This document shows positions 23,151 to 24,450 of a stretch of DNA of 24,450 nt, piece by piece (position 1 is the first letter of the stretch; the number at the start of each line of letters is the position of its first letter). The notes under the pieces are model-generated. The model did no database searches. It was not told where the DNA came from and saw only the letters and a list, made by a program, of their open reading frames with translations. The stretch lies in NCBI GenBank assembly GCA_016873595.1, contig VGWZ01000007.1:1-24450 (forward strand), in the 5' to 3' direction. Made by a program: the position numbers and the translations under genes. The DNA is from Nitrospira sp. (lineage in GTDB: Bacteria; Nitrospirota; Thermodesulfovibrionia; Thermodesulfovibrionales; SM23-35).

Positions 23151-24232
23151 GCCAGATAAAACCTCTTGCCAGTTGTTTGCCTGACAATGCCTTTCAGTTC
23201 GAGTCCAAGAAGGACCCCAAGTATCTTTGATGACGGTAATCTACTTTCCCGAGAAATAACATCTATATGCTTTGGCTCTCCAGTGAGCATATTACAAAGG
23301 TTCATTTCTTCATCTGTTACTTCCATCTTTGCCTTCTCCTTCGATTTGATAAATCCTTTTAACACAGGGGCGAGTTCCTCCACAATATCATCTGCTTTTC
23401 TTGTAAGCATCGCGCCTCTTTTTATAAGGTTGTTTGTCCCTTCTGACGTAGGTGAGGTGATATTACCAGGCACTGCAAATACTTCTCTATTCTGTTCAAG
23501 GGCGTATCCTGCAGTAATGAGTGAGCCGCTGTCAGAGGTAGCCTCTATGACGAGGACACCCAGAGAAAGTCCGCTAATTAATCTGTTTCTCCGGGGGAAA
23601 TTTTCTTTGTCAGGAGGAGTCCCTGGAGGGAACTCACTTATCACACAACCGGAGCTCACAATTTTATCCATTAATCCTTTGTTCTCTGGTGGATAAGGTC
23701 TGTCAAGTCCTGAACCAAGTACCGCTATGGTTCTCCCACCAGCTCTTAACGCACTTTTATGTGATATACCATCAATGCCTCTTGCCATACCACTTACAAT
23801 AGTAAATCCCATAGCTGCAAGATCTTCTGAAATCTTTTCTGTAACCGATGTCCCATAGGGAGTTGGCTTGCGTGAACCAACAATTGCAACTGCATATCTG
23901 TCCTGAGGATGGATATCCCCCTTCATATAAATGATGATAGGGGCATCCTCTATTTCCCTGAGCATTTCCGGATATGAGGACTCACCAAAACTTACCGCCT
24001 TTATCCCTCTTTTTTCAAGGACATTAATCCGTCTCTCCACGTCCTTCCATGACGAAAAACTTTTTATATTTTTTGCCCTGTTTATCCCAACTCCATCTAC
24101 AGAAAGGAGATCATCAATCTTTGCAGTGAATATACTTTCAGGTGTCCTGAACACTGAGAGTAATTTCCTGGACACAACAGGACCCACATCCGACAGCATA
24201 GATAGCGCAATCCAGTATTTAAGTTCTGACAT
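23147..24232 (-). CDS. dprA: DNA-processing protein DprA
   Basis: Loads RecA on incoming single-stranded DNA during natural transformation; also kept in many species not known to be competent. 361 residues. N-terminal helix-hairpin-helix (LLSVDGVGINRAKNIKSF), then the Rossmann core: VGSRKPTPYGTSV, IVSGMARGIDGISHKSAL, TIAVLGSGLDRPYPPEN, ISEFPPGTPPDKENFPRRNRLISGLS and TSDSGSLITAGYALEQNREVFAVPGNI. A C-terminal winged-helix (VISRESRLPSSKILGVLLGLELKGIVRQ) ends the chain. ATG at 24232 has only a weak ribosome binding site and lies 21 nt after argG, so it is expressed from an upstream operon promoter. It ends in an ATGA overlap with topA. Confidence 0.96.
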   Translation of the reverse strand: MSELKYWIALSMLSDVGPVVSRKLLSVFRTPESIFTAKIDDLLSVDGVGINRAKNIKSFSSWKDVERRINVLEKRGIKAVSFGESSYPEMLREIEDAPIIIYMKGDIHPQDRYAVAIVGSRKPTPYGTSVTEKISEDLAAMGFTIVSGMARGIDGISHKSALRAGGRTIAVLGSGLDRPYPPENKGLMDKIVSSGCVISEFPPGTPPDKENFPRRNRLISGLSLGVLVIEATSDSGSLITAGYALEQNREVFAVPGNITSPTSEGTNNLIKRGAMLTRKADDIVEELAPVLKGFIKSKEKAKMEVTDEEMNLCNMLTGEPKHIDVISRESRLPSSKILGVLLGLELKGIVRQTTGKRFYLA

Positions 24233-24253
24233 AATTTAATCCGATTGAGATAA

Positions 24254-24450
24254 TTACCTTTTGCCTTGATTTTTCAATTTTTTTAACTTTAGCCTCAGGG
24301 CATTTATTTTAATAAATCCTTCTGCATCTTTCTGATTATATCCACCCTCGGCCTCAAATGTTGCAAGCTCCGGATGATACAGAGAATTCGGAGATTTCCT
24401 CCCTACAACAAAACAGTTCCCTTTATAGATCTTCACCCTCACAATGCCTG
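24254..24450 (-). CDS. argG: Argininosuccinate synthase, C-terminal end only
   Basis: The frame enters from the window edge (GIVRVKIYKGN...) and ends at TAA 24256-24254. The segment VRVKIYKGNCFVVGRKSPNSLYHPELATFE followed by YNQKDAEGFIKINALRLKL is the invariant C-terminus of argininosuccinate synthase, which joins citrulline and aspartate in arginine synthesis. The GTG at 24442 is an internal valine, not a start. About 330 residues lie outside the window. It appears to head or join the minus-strand operon with dprA. Confidence 0.93.
   Translation of the reverse strand, partial: GIVRVKIYKGNCFVVGRKSPNSLYHPELATFEAEGGYNQKDAEGFIKINALRLKLKKLKNQGKR

Noticed and set aside
24440..24442. GTG near the window edge as a start of a 62-aa gene
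   Set aside because: The frame continues upstream to the edge and the sequence is the known argininosuccinate synthase C-terminus, so this is an internal valine.
1..24450. tRNA, rRNA, CRISPR arrays, complete insertion sequences
   Set aside because: Read for CCA-ended cloverleaf arms, rRNA landmarks, regularly spaced repeats and DDE transposase motifs; none was seen by eye, which is not a substitute for a tRNA or IS scan.

Overview
The window has two parts: an AT-rich, decayed accessory segment (about 1-7.75 kb) and a well-preserved housekeeping chromosome (about 7.75-24.45 kb). The core gene content fits an anaerobic, c-type-cytochrome-making Gram-negative of the Nitrospirota (Thermodesulfovibrio-like) or Desulfobacterota type. 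It includes a RACo-type corrinoid-activating iron-sulfur ATPase, ccsB-hemA-hemC, the MEP-pathway enzyme IspG, a short EF-Ts and a TraR/DksA protein with a lysine-rich tail. That placement is inference from gene content and protein style, not from a marker-gene tree.

Region 1 (1-4110, + strand) looks like a defence or DNA-modification remnant. A DGQHR-domain protein with a C-terminal HEPN-like RX4H motif overlaps by 4 nt the start of a B12-binding-type radical SAM gene; both are frameshifted. After a terminator comes a DNA methylase lacking a convincing start and its normal C-terminus. It runs directly into the 3' remnant of a Fic gene carrying an intact HPFRDGNGRxxR motif. Region 2 (4110-7750) holds a two-CBS-domain protein, a lipoprotein serine beta-lactamase-like hydrolase, a 59-residue ORF with a strong ribosome binding site, and a RadC gene cut off before its catalytic domain. 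Several inverted repeats lie between them.

Region 3 (7750-16844) contains the RACo-like gene; a minus-strand group of mltG-ispG (overlapping) and panC plus a cysteine-free thioredoxin-fold protein (adjacent); and the divergent operon rpsB-tsf-pyrH-frr-(55-aa ORF)-dksA-like. The rpsB leader can fold into a four-way-junction RNA. Region 4 (16854-24450, minus strand) reads argG(end)-dprA-topA-mobB-like-(decayed mobB duplicate)-56-aa HTH protein-ccsB-hemA-hemC, mostly with 4-nt ATGA or TGATG overlaps, so it probably behaves as one long operon linking DNA metabolism, cytochrome c assembly and early tetrapyrrole synthesis.

The most unusual observations are: the DGQHR-HEPN plus radical SAM cassette; four tracts with exact or degenerate 7-nt periodicity, three of them inside hemC where they add about 25 residues in frame; the rpsB leader structure; the 56-aa HTH gene and decayed paralogue hidden between mobB-like and ccsB; and the methylase-Fic junction.
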